Shown here piece after piece: positions 12,313-23,960 of a stretch of 64,000 nucleotides of DNA. Below the pieces are notes generated by a model that saw only the letters and a list, made by a program, of their open reading frames with translations, made no database searches and was not told the origin of the DNA. Source of the DNA: Certhia americana (lineage: Eukaryota; Chordata; Aves; Passeriformes; Certhiidae); NCBI GenBank assembly GCA_018697195.1, contig CM031858.1, positions 130,503,712-130,567,711 of the forward strand, in the 5' to 3' direction. Made by a program: the position numbers and the translations under genes. The first letter of the stretch is position 1; each line of letters opens with the position of its first letter.

Positions 12313-13840
12313 GTAAGAAACTGTCATAAGAGGGAGAAGAAAAGACATGCACGCAGCCTGACTTGCACCTGAACTGGCAATGGCAGAAGAGAAAAGACTT
12401 CCAGGATGAGCTGATTAGTAAAAGAAGACCCATAAGAAAAGCTGTCTCTCTGGTGCACCCTGACCATCATCTGGTATACAGATCATTCTTGATGTACCAA
12501 ATTCACTAAGCCCATCACCAGCTTCTCTTCTTTTGTGGCTCAACCTGTAAGACCCTGGGTTTTGTGTCTGGCTGAGCATAAGAGGAGGACTCACCAGATC
12601 AGCTTAGGTCAGTCTATACTGTGGTGACACTATCAGGTACATTTTTCTGTCCTTTCAGAACAGAGCTTTGCTGAAACCTCTGTTAGAAATCAGGTCAGTG
12701 TGATCGCACTGAGGAGACTTCCATTGTTGCTGATTGAAATTTCACCACAGACAGATCATAAGATTTTCATGACCTTGTGATTTCTTTTGTGAGTGGTGGT
12801 TGTGCAACAGATCCCCTGGTAAGATAAGACACCATGAGGGTTTACACAAAGTAGGAAAGAATACAAGTGATATGGCTTGCCACTCTCCTCCTTTAAAGAG
12901 ATAACAACTACATTTCAGGCTCAGAAAAAAAAAATAAAGCAAAAAACCATCAAGATTTTTATTCTCTTTTGAGATTGAATGTGATGCCAGATCTACAGTT
13001 TTCAACTTCTAAGGTCTCTGTGGTAGAAAGAAAGCAACAATTATTGGCAAACATTTCTTTGCTCCCCAGCAGCTAGGTCTGAGTGCACAGTAAAATGGAT
13101 ATATCCCGGTGACCACTTTTGTGGCAACAGCTTCCTTTCATGTTCCCTTCAGGCTGCTTTTGAACAAGTCTGAGGTGGCTGTGAGAGTTATCTTTGCATA
13201 GCTAACCTCCCAGGTTACCGGTAAAAGAGGAAGTAAAGGAAAGCAGAGCTCACTTCCCAGTATTTTGACTAGGAATTTTGAGCAAACATTTCAAGTGTCT
13301 GGGTTGGAAAAAGGGCTGGACATACCCCTTTCACCATCTCATATGTGATATTGCTGGACAGATGTCATCTCAGCTTTATGCAGGCTGCACTTTTAGTGTT
13401 TCCCAACCCTCTAGCACCTGGGCACTAGGGTTTGTTCAGTGCAGACTGTCACAGAGGGAAACATGTGCTCAAGCAGAAGCATTATTTTTATTCTTGAGCT
13501 TTTGTGCCTCTCATTTAAAATATCTGAACATATCTGCCTGCTTTTTTTTGTATGGAAACCATTCCTAACTATGTCCTGGGTTAGAAGTGTGAAGAGATAC
13601 ATGCCTTTGAAACATTTTCTTGGTGTGTGGGCAAAAACTAGCAAAATCTTTTTTATAAGGTATATGATCAATTCTTGCTGGTACTCAGATTGTGAACTGT
13701 TTTGGCTGCTTTCAGTCACAAATGCTTTGTCCATTTCTTCTTTATTTTGCATCTAGTGTAAGATCTTTTGAGCATTTATATTAATTTAAAAATAAAACAC
13801 AAAGAACTTTTGCTGACCATGTGAAATTCTTCAAAAGCAG
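12313..13840. other. Unique non-coding stretch
   Basis: Overlapping ORFs of about 105-113 codons on opposite strands at 13411-13756 are mirror shadows of one another, with no family signature on either strand. No repeat was recognised. Confidence 0.5.
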
Positions 13841-13862
13841 ACACATACACACACACACACAT
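13841..13862. repeat. (AC)n microsatellite, short
   Basis: A run of about ten AC units with one interruption (ACACATAC) near its start. A simple tandem repeat. Confidence 0.9.
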
Positions 13863-15699
13863 CCATATACATATATGTCTTAGGACAGAAATATTTTCTT
13901 TAATAGCATGGCTTTTATGGACAATAAAATGCCTACTAAATATAGTTAATATTATAAGTTCCCATAATACATCTTAGGTTTCAGAAATTTAGAACCTGGC
14001 TATAAAAAGTGATTTTTGATACCACTGAGAGTATAATTTCTCCTTAAAAAAAGAATATGTGTTGAACTGGCCACTGATTTTCCTTTCAACAGGAAGCCTT
14101 TCCATAAATGTTGGGTACAATGATGTGTTTATTAGTTTTAATTCACTACTCTGGTTAATAGCTCCCTCTCTTTCTTTTGAACACAGGGATGTGTTCTGGG
14201 ATGCATTGCACATTCCTCCTCTTTAAAATTTCCTCAGAAAACAACAGACTTGGCAATAAAATAGAGGAAAGAAGATGTTTGTTTGGAATTATTTGGGGTT
14301 AGCCTCCTGTTCTAAAATCTTGTGATGGGAAGAATGTTTAGCCCTTTGTGAAGTATGCACTTCATAAATAGACTAAAGGGATATTTACATGCCTCAGAGC
14401 TGGACAGGATGGCTAAGGTAGGGAAAACCTGACAGTGTGTGCTGTGATGGTGAGAGCTGCAGCCAGTGCCACACCCAGAGCAGGAATGTGGGGCCTGATG
14501 CACAGCTAAAATCTAAATCATCCAGGATGAAGAGATGAGCCAGCAGTGACAGACAATGGTTACTATCCAGCCAGGCCAAAATTGGTGGTTTAATGTGGTT
14601 TAATATGGTTTAATACTCCCTAGCCAGCAGCATGTCTGTAAAATCATCTGAAAAGCAATCAGGGGCTGCTTGTCACTGCTGGAATTACTTATTAGCCTCC
14701 TTGGAGCTACCTGGGGGCAAGGCAGTGAACTGCACTCTTAGCTGCACGTGGGATCCTTTCCAGGTCTGGTCACAGGCATGGGAAGGTTGTACTGCTCCCA
14801 CAACTTTGTACCTCTTTTTTAAATAGGCAGAAGAAGGCTGACTGTAAATTTGGCTTCTTTTATTCTTCTTGAGCTGACTGCTTAGATTTGAGATTTCTGG
14901 GGAAAAAAAGGATAATTTCAAAACACAAAGGGGGAGTTCCTGGCCTCTGTATATTTCTGGGCTTTTTCAAGGTGTTTTGCAGAATAAATTGATCCAGACC
15001 TATTTTGCAGTCTTCTTACTTGTGTGGGCAAGTTGGGAAAAGTTTTACTGGAATCACTCATCTGCTTTCAAGAAGGTCACTCTGGGTTAAGGGGAATACA
15101 GAAGTTCAGTACTGCTCCCAGCCTGGCAGCCTACTCTTTTGAAAAAGTTTTGCTTAAGGCTGTTAAGCTCAGGTTGTCTGCCTGTTCCCCTTTAGAGGGA
15201 CTTGGGGAAATATTCTAAAAAGCTTGTGAGAAATTTATGTTGTGCACTTTTAAAAATACTTATGGCAGTTTATGCTCTTGGATCTTGAAATCTTGAACTT
15301 TCGTCTGATGCTCTATGAGTCAGCATGCAGGAATATTATACAAAACCATGGAGAAAATTTTTGGATCTGTTCAAATTTCTGTGATAAATGTGAGAAGTCA
15401 GTTTAAAAAGAAGTTCATTATTTATCTGTAAGAGGTGAAAGACAGCTGTATCATCTAATTCTTGAGAGTTGGTGTCTCTAAAGGTGTGGGGTAGATTGTG
15501 AAAAACCTCTTGGTGTTACCAGTGATGATGGGAGAGCAGGAAAACTTCAGAAGGAAAGTGTAGGAAATGAGTTATGACCACATGGATCTCAGCAGAAAGC
15601 TAAGCAGGCTAATTGTTTGAGCCAGAGTAATTTAGGGAGTTACACAGAGGAAGATAAAAAGTCAGGAGAGAGAATTATCAGAGAAAAGGCACACGTTTA
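13863..15699. other. Unique non-coding stretch with a small tandem repeat
   Basis: No gene seen. Near 14585-14615 the decamer TGGTTTAATA is repeated about three times in tandem with small changes. The remaining open frames are short and unassigned. Confidence 0.5.
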
Positions 15700-16440
15700 C
15701 AAGTAGAGGAGATTACAATAGAAGGTGTAGGAGATTACCTTTGTTAGCATTCATGACTGAGTGTTGAGGAGTTGGCTTTTCTAAAACAGACATGGATGGA
15801 TTGGCTAGTTGGGTAGGAGAAGAACTAGGAGAAGCCTTAGTCATGAAACCAGTGGGAGAAGGACAGAATATGGTGGACTGGATCATGGAAATAAGAGCAG
15901 AACAGTCATGAGAAGAGGAAATAAAGAACAATTACCAACTCCACAGGTAAAGTCAGTCTGTGTGAACCCACAGTGGTGACAGAACTCCTGCTGCTTTGAG
16001 GAACGTGTTCCCTCAAAAGAAGATTGAAGCACACAAACACATTTTTATGCTCTCCCAACAACACTGACACTAACATAGTGCAGAGAATTTGGTCCATGTC
16101 TTCAGTGACGCCTCTAGAAATTGTCTTCAGCCAATTAAGACCACACATAATTCCACCAAAATGCTGCTGTAACTGGCATGGCAGAAGTGCTGAAACAGGT
16201 GGAGATGGGCTCTGTGCAATGAGAGGAAGATATGGAACGTTACCTGTACCACAAGTAAATGCCTCATTTGTGTGCTATAGTTCCTGTGGTCTGTCTGCTG
16301 CTCTTGGGAATGTTACAAGGGCTTTCAGTGTCAAAAGGAACAAATATGTCCTGACTTGTAGCTGCATAATAAGGCCTCACAGAGTCTTCCAGCTAGTATT
16401 TTGATGGTGTATTTAGAAAGTCTTTCAAATATGACCTTTC
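15700..16440 (+). other. Unassigned tract with a 126-codon ORF
   Basis: An ATG-started open frame runs from 16024 to 16404. Its middle contains several cysteines, including a CCCNWH run, and its second half has two possible N-glycosylation sequons (NAS and NVT) close to YSSCGLS. Upstream on the same strand, 15790-15915, another open stretch is followed by stops. The composition could fit a decayed secreted or envelope-like domain, but no family was recognised, no signal peptide or transmembrane segment is visible, and ORFs of this size occur by chance in a window this long. Treated as unknown, possibly spurious. Confidence 0.2.
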
Positions 16441-19400
16441 AACTACCAATGCCATCCTGTAACTTTCACAAAAGTGACTGTGTCAACTGCATCACATGGC
16501 TGAAGCTAGACTGATTTTCAGCCATGTGATGCTATTTTATCACCCTCAGGACAAAGGTTAAATCCTTCCTTTCTTTTCTCTGTTAGGCACCAATTTCTTT
16601 GGTCCTCTTACTTCGATAACTGCTGAAATTCCTGAGGACCACAGATTTAAGAGATTTTATAATCCACTGTGCGCGTGTCTGATGAAGAACCCTGCTGGTG
16701 GCCTGTTCATGTAACAGAAATACCTTTACACAATGAAGCAATCATTCTTTCCTGTCAGGGTCTGAATGTCTTGATTCTCATCCTGCAGCAGGTTTGGCAG
16801 GAAGCAAATCCCTCAGTTTGCACAGGGCAGTGGCCAGCATAATCTTTCTGCATTTTAAAACATTCTTTAATGCTAGTCTCTCTGCATTCAAATGGTAACT
16901 TTAGCTGACATAGGGTTTTGTAGAGTATTTGAATTGATGCCTGTTGCAACTCTACCACACTGAGTTTATGAATATATTTATTGCAGTATAAATGTGTTAT
17001 TTTTCCCTGTATTTATAATCATATGGGCTTGCTTTTAATACCTGTTCTGTGACTTCTTTGGAGGCTGTTGCTTCCTTTTTCTTTAGATAGGGGAATGTGC
17101 ATTATTGAAAACTGTAATACAAAGTGGGTAGCATTGAAGTAAAAGCTCACAGTTTTTAAACCAACCCAATCAAGCCTGTAGACTGAATGAACAAAAGAAA
17201 ATAAATGTAGTACCATATTGCATATTATATGATGATGTAATTAAGTAAATGGACAAGTATTGGATGCACAGCTGGACTAAAGTGAATTTACTGAAGGTGA
17301 GGATATTTCCTGTGTATTTTTTCACTCTAGATTTCAAGACTGCGTGTGCAAAAAATACAGTCTCTCTCTAAGTGAAAACCAGTGTAAAATTAATCACACT
17401 TTGTAACAGAAAAGGTATGAAATAGATTAGGTTTAAAATCCGAATTTTAAATATTCCCTTTTCTGCCACTCCTGCAAAACAAACAAGAAAAACCAGGAAC
17501 AAAACCCAACACTAAGAGCAACTCTCTGATACTATGGGTGGATACTATGTAAAAATCTAATGGTAAAAAAGGAATTATGGCAACTGGACTTGCTCTCTGT
17601 AGCATGCTTTAGCCAGGTGGGATGCCCACCTGAGCTTGAGGGGTGTGATGCCTGGCTGAGCAGTGTTGTGTCCCCAGTGCTGTGGTGGTGCTGTGCTGCT
17701 CTGACACTGACACTGGTGGAGACTGACTTGGGGGGACATGTTGAGACTACCAGAGGTGGTCTCTGGGTGCCAGGCTGGGTCTTGACAAGAGGAAAGGTGG
17801 CTATGTGTCTCCCTGTGCCACCTGTCACCTTGTTCTCCTACCACTTAAGACCCCAGTGGCACCCAGCCCATAGCCACTTGCAATGAGGATGGTCCTTCCT
17901 TGCCTTGTGCCCAAGCACTAGGTAATTGGGTTAGAGTGATAGCAAGGTAAGGGTTGGGGCAAAGAGAGGAATGTGGGTGAGAGTGGACTGTGAGGATTGG
18001 CATCAGAGGGGACTTGGGGGCTGGATCTCGCTCAGGATGTGACTTAATAGCTTCTCCCAATTCACGGCTGCATAACTTGTGCTAGAGTCAGGTTTATAAT
18101 ATCTCAAGCATGTTATTCACATGAGTGTAAAGGCCACTGGATACAATTACACATTTATTTTTACCTACTACTAAGGGAATTTCCATTCACTACGACATGA
18201 GCTGGTTGCCCTTGCTCTGTACTGTTTCACTAGTATTTTTCCTGACAATTCATGTCTAAGAAACACAAGACAGAAAGGGACTTAATGTTATGTGAAAGGA
18301 TTTTCCTAGGGTAACTGTATTCAGTCTTTGCTCAAACTGAACGAATAACTTTGATCTGTCAACTGTGAAAAGTAAACTGGGTGCGACCTTCCGTCATCGG
18401 CTAATCGTCTCACTTAATGACATCTGTTAACTTTGTTCTGATATTAGATCATGGTCTTTCTTTGTACTGTCAAGATTTTTCATTCAAGGTCTAATTATTT
18501 CACTTTATGTGTATACAGATATCTTGGGAGTCAGTTGCACCTAGTACGAAGATCATTTTTTCTATTTTGAATCTCCAAAAGTGATCACAGTGGTCAGATC
18601 AACGTGGCCGTTTAATGGGTAAAATACGCCAGCTGAAAGCTCAGCATTATATCTCAGTTTGCCTCTTCCTCTCAGTTTCTTATAGGCACTGTATTTACTT
18701 TTATTCTTAAGTGAGAGAGGAAGAAAAGGTAAAATTTGTACTTGTGCCAGTAAAGTTTAATATTTCAATGCTTGAAAATTTGATTGACTTGACTTGTTGC
18801 ACACATCTGAAATGCCCCGCAGGAAGGAAGAAGAAAATACTGGTTTTCAGTCCATCCCTTTCTCTTTCAATTTTTTTTTTTTTTAACCTTTCAATAGTGA
18901 CAAAGGCATGGGTTGATGGTATTTTGGGGGATTAATGGCCATTTGGGGTTAATGCCCTAAGGCCGTCTGTCCCTCAGCTCTTTCCAAACAGTGATTAATC
19001 TCCAGGGGAATGTGTGTGCCCTGATCGCTACTCCTGATAATGCTCATCCTTATAGTGTAGATCAAAACATGTAGACTTATTGTAGTAATGGCCATGTTCT
19101 CACCTCCCAGGCTTTGTTCAATTCCGTCAGCCACAGCTTAAGCCCCTGGTATCTGCTCACATTCAGTTCAACAGGCCTTTTGTCCCTTTGGTCCAATCCT
19201 GCAATGTGTCCAGTGGTGCTCACCAGGTGCTTGTGCACACTCACTTCTCCTCTAGTAACTCCAGGGAAATTTCCCCTCAGAATGCTGGGGCACTCAGTTC
19301 GCTTTCCCTCTACTGTGCAATAGCACTGGAGGGTATGGGACCACTGAGAAGTGCAAAGGTAAGGTATGGAAACTGGCTTTTGGGAAGAGGGGACAGTGGT

Positions 19401-19784
19401 AGGTGGCCAGAATGATGGTAGGAGAAGCATTGCACAGTCATGAGCTCTTGTGCCCATTTCTGTTTTCTGTCCTCAGCCAACTCTTCATGTGTTACTATGC
19501 TGTACTCTTCTTTGCTAGGTTCAGATGAAGGTAAAATGGTCAAGTTAAGTGAATTGCACCATCTGTAGAAGACTAGTGCCTGGCAGTAAGTCAGCCCATA
19601 CTGATCAGTGAGTAGGTCCACTATTTTTCAGATGCTTTCCCCAGGGATAGCAAAGGATTACAAGTTGCAGAATACCACATCAGCTCTTAAAGAAAGGCCA
19701 GGTGCTGCCTCTGTATTAGGGAATTTTTTTCTTGGTTATATTTCTTAGTACCTTATCTGGTGTACTTTTACATTTCTGAAACAG
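16441..19784. other. Unique non-coding stretch, no gene seen
   Basis: Contains a relatively GC-rich patch (about 17600-18060) with overlapping ORFs on both strands, which argues against any one being coding. A T-run lies near 18868-18884. No repeat family was recognised. Confidence 0.5.
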
Positions 19785-20441
19785 TGTCCTGGTTTAGGGC
19801 AAATTTGGGAGGAAACTTCCAAAAGGGTCCTTCTAGAAAGCAGATTCAAGTGGCCCCTCCCCCAACTGCTTTGGGAAAAGATTTCCTCGGAGAAAAGTGG
19901 TAAAACCCTGTTTATTTAAAAACAGTATTCACAAGCATTAAAAAAAAAAAAAAAGAATACTATTAAACAACAAAACCTCTCGCTGCTCTGAAGAGATGGC
20001 AAATTCAGAAAGTCCTTTTCACAGGGTATAGCTGGGCTTGCTCAGTCTCTCATCAGACCCCCCTGAGCTGGAAAATGCCACGTCCCGGGCCTCGGTGGGC
20101 CACAAGTGTGAGCTCCCGGTGTTTTTCTGGGTTTTCAGTCCAGAGAAGGGCTGATCACTTCCAAGAAAAAGAAAAGCCACAGTCTGGGGAACTTCTCTGC
20201 CTCAGCTAGTTACAAAAAATCTAACTAAAAGCTAAGGAAAGCTCTCTCCCGCTGTCCGTGCTGCAGACGACACAGTCTGTGAGAAGGATGCAGCGGAGCA
20301 AGTGCGGTTTCTGAAAACAAACTCTGCACTTCTTCTTCCTCTTTCACTCTCAGAACCAGTCTTAAAGGTCCAGAACTTAATATCTAGTATAAACACAGCA
20401 GATAACTGGGGATACAAGCATTATAAAGTCACCATAGAACA
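19785..20441 (-). mobile_element. Solo LTR of an avian endogenous retrovirus, minus orientation
   Basis: The unit begins TGTCCTGG and ends CATAGAACA on the plus strand, so it has the TG...CA ends of an LTR. TTTATT at 19911-19916 is a minus-strand AATAAA poly(A) signal about 125 bp from the left end, and a TATA-like TTTATACTAG lies on the minus strand near 20385-20398. Both place U3 on the right and U5 on the left. The flanks are AACAG (19780-19784) and AGCAG (20442-20446), a possible 5-bp target-site duplication with one mismatch. No gag, pol or env sequence lies beside it, so it is a solo LTR left by recombination. The exact ERV class is not certain; a 5-bp duplication would favour ERVL. Confidence 0.8.
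19911..19916 (-). terminator. LTR polyadenylation signal AATAAA
   Basis: TTTATT on the plus strand gives AATAAA on the minus strand, placed as expected at the R region of the minus-oriented LTR. An A-run (19939-19953 on the plus strand) lies upstream of it in the transcript sense. Confidence 0.6.
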
Positions 20442-23400
20442 AGCAGTTTATTCTACATCACTTCCTCTGGGAGATTATTCCATAGTCTAGTAGTCTTCAC
20501 TGGGATCCAGCCTCATTTCAATTAGCATTTCATGCATTTGGAGTTGGATTTCAATATCTATATTTGGAGTTTAGTTTAATATCTGGTTATAAGTAATACT
20601 TACAGGTGAGGAAAAATGCATGGAAGGTGTCAAGACTGCTACATGTAAAAGCTTTAAATTCTGAGAATCTGAATTAAATGTTTTCAATGCATTCCTGGCT
20701 CTTTAAAAACATATTACATGCTGAGAAGTAATAGAAGAAAAAATAAAAACTCAATGGCCATATTTTCTTCTTATGTCCCATGTTTGAGTCAATGTATTAT
20801 TTTTATGTGGTATCTAAACTCTCTGTGAGCAGCTCCCTGAGCTGTCCTCAGGATTTTCAACATGCATTCTTTCCCCTTTAGGAAAAGGATTGTGTCTTAT
20901 AAGCTCTTTTAAGTAAACGCTGCCACTGTTAGATCTTTATGGTCAGTTAAAAGTGTGAATGGGTGTAAGTATTTGATTTCAAATTCACAGAAAAGGAAGT
21001 TTTCTTTTAGTTTATAGCTATAAAAAATGCTATCTTTTTAGTTTTAGTCTTGATAGGACTTTTAAATACAACAGTAACCAAATAAGTGGTATTATGTTCC
21101 ATTTTCACAATTTATTGAAAATTATACATTTCATTATACATACTTACAACTTTTCACAGTTTCCTAAGTGGCTGTTTCTCACTGTTCCAATGATTGTGAT
21201 GGGGTACCGTAGAATTAACAAAGCTTATAATCACTGATCCCTTCTGTGGATATTCCCAAATCTAGTCTGAAAAGCATGGAGGCTATTCCTGTAATTCTTA
21301 GTGAACTCCAGACAGTCTTCATGACAATTAAAAAAAAAAAAAGCAAAGCCATTAGCAACTTGCCAGAATAGTGGAGTAATAGCCAGTCAGGGCAATTGGG
21401 AGCTGTGGGGCTATTTGGAAACAAATTATTATTTCACCAGCAGCAGAGCTGATGCAGACCTACTCTACTTTTTTCCCCCTTAAAGTCTTTCTCCTCTTTT
21501 TTCTCTCACTCTTTCATGCTGACCATATTTGCCTAGGAATCAAGTGTGTGGAGATTTCATTCACACACATCAGAGTGGGAGAGTTTCATTGGGGCATTAG
21601 TAGCTCAGCCTTTTTTCTTATCCCATTTCCAAATGTACCTTTGCATGTTCAATTTCTAGAAACATTCACTATTGGAGAAAAAATATCCAGTGTTAAGTAA
21701 GCATTCTAAATTAGCATGAATACTGACTTTCCTAGGGAAATACATTTAAAAAGGAAGTGTAACTTCCAGCCTTATTTTGTTTTTAAGCGTTTCACCAGTT
21801 TAGTACATATTTATTTTAACCATCTCAAGTATTGTGTAACAATCTATGAGTTGGTTCATTGTTCTGTATTTGCCAACTGAACATTCAGGTTCTGTTTTGT
21901 TCTATTCTATTCTTTATTTTAAAAACACCCGGAACACCATGAGCTTGATCTTACCCAACCTGAGAAGACACAAGCACTGACATTTAGGGGTCTGCCCAGA
22001 ACTTTTCCCCAACAGGTTCAGTATCAAAGACAAGACAGACTGTGTCTTTGATGCAAGATATGGGAATTAATAAAGGAGATAAACACAACTGGAAAGATGG
22101 ATTCCCCATCATTGACTGAAAGCCACCTCAGGACTGTCCTTTTTCTTCAAGTGTCTGGTTTGAAATTATGAGAACGCCAGTGAAAGTGATATTGGTGGGA
22201 GCTGCCTGGTGAAAACAAGACTGTTGTCATTGCTAGATCAGGTCAGACATAGTGCTGTCTAGGTTAATTTAAAAATCTTCAATTCCAGCATGTTGCTGGG
22301 TACCTGTTATAATGCTGTGTTGTGACCGGGATAGCTGTTAATATGGTGATGGTAAAGAGAAGCAGGAAGGGCCTTTACATGGGTTCCCCAGAGATGTTTA
22401 TTCCAGCCACGTGTGCAGACTGTCCAGGGTCTGTCCAGGGCTCGTGGAAAGGGCCCAGGTTCAAGTATATGGATGCTAGGGGCTGTGAGAACATCAGGGA
22501 CCAGTTGTCAGGGGACACAGGACAGTACAAAGGTGGGGTTGGGATGTGGGAGCCAATGGGGAAATTGGGAGGGAGTGACTGAGGGATACAGGGACAGAGA
22601 GGGGATTAACAGGGAGCAGAACAGGGGTACATCGACATAACAGAACAGGGGATCCTGTGAGAGAAGCCCCTTATGTCTCCTTAACATAGGGAAAGCCTCT
22701 CCACAATGCTGCATCTCTCTCTTGCAGTGAGTAAAATGTCACTGCAAAGTTCTTGTTCTAGTGAATCCTGTTGGCTTGTACACATCCAGGCCAATGAGAA
22801 TCGAGCTGACATTTTCTAGAAGGCAGAAACAGCGCACAGGCACAGGCTGTAAACTTTGGAAATCTGCTGTGACCACTCCCAGAATATTAGATATGAGGAG
22901 GCAGGAATGTAAGAGCTTGACTGGGTGACACGGTGAATACCCAAAAATGACTGCAGTGAGTGCTTTGGGGAAGAGTATAAAAAGAGAGTGACATACTGTG
23001 ACTGGTGTTAGACAAGGAGTTCAGATATTTTCCTTTCTACAAGTCAGGAAGAAACTCATCACTGGTATCACAAACAGAAACCCTTAAGACTGTCCTGTGC
23101 ACTGTATGCATGTGTGCATGTGGTAAATGAAATCACATGAAGAAAATTTTCAGAAAATAAAAAAGGCGAGGAGAGAAAACCTATCCTAGCTCCCAATATT
23201 ATTATCAGGAAAAAAAAAAAAAAAAAGACAATCTAACCCTCCAGAGCACTCACTTATCTTTGCAAAACCTATACAATGAGTTATTTATTTCTAAGAGATA
23301 TCCTCCGAGTGAAGTGACTCATCCTGGATCTTTCAGCTCTGCACACACAGGTGAGTAGCTACCCACAGGATACCTTACTTACCTGGTTTATTCTGAAAGT

Positions 23401-23574
23401 TAGTTTGTAGGAAAAGACAATGTTTTTTTACCCTGGAACAGAGAACCTGCCCTGGACATCTGCTTTTTAAGCAGATCATCTGCTTTTTTAATTTAAGGGA
23501 AAAAAACCTTAAAGCTCTATTTTAGATACTGATGCCCAAAAACTAGCCAAGAAAACAGTACTCCATAGTATAAG
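20442..23574. other. Unique non-coding stretch, no gene seen
   Basis: Short open frames only. A G-rich purine patch lies around 22500-22640, with shadow ORFs on both strands, and an A-run near 23211-23226. No recognised repeat. Confidence 0.5.
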
Positions 23575-23960
23575 GCCTATAGAGCAGGTACTTGTTTATT
23601 CGACACCGGGAGTGAGGGTTCCACCACAAACTCACTTGCCCATTCTTCACACAGTACTAGATTTTGTACTTTTTTACTTAATGCTCACATTATACTTTCC
23701 TAACCTTCATATTACAAGGTAGTTTCTAATCACATGATTACGTAAGCCTTTGTAGCACTTGCGTGGTTTCTGCACGAGGTCATCAGCCTCCTGGTGGTCG
23801 CTTTTGAGTAAGGATCAGGAGTCTTCCTCAGGCGTGGACTTTTCACCTCTGTTTTCTGCACATGCTCTGTAAGACTGTCTGCTCACATAGCCAGTGCTTA
23901 GCTTTCACAGTAAGCTTGTTCCACTCAATTTCTGATTTCTAAAAAGTCCTTCACTCACAT
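23575..23960 (-). mobile_element. Probable partial LTR, minus orientation
   Basis: The stretch around GTTTATTCGACACCGGGAG (23594-23612) carries TTTATT, a minus-strand AATAAA. It is followed by CpG-bearing sequence (ACTTGCGTGG, GCACGAGGTCATC, TGGTCGC, CAGGCGTGG) that differs in composition from the flanking AT-rich DNA and resembles the R-U3 layout of avian ERV LTRs. No clear TG...CA ends or target-site duplication could be assigned, so the boundaries are rough and the element may be truncated. No ERV coding sequence is adjacent. Confidence 0.5.

Noticed and set aside
13411..13756. ORFs of 113 codons (minus) and 105 codons (plus) over the same bases
   Set aside because: Mirror-image ORFs on opposite strands without family signature; neither can be preferred.
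17532..17886. GC-richer patch with ORFs in three frames, initially considered a possible exon
   Set aside because: Several frames on both strands are open, the usual effect of GC content; no convincing splice sites or domain.
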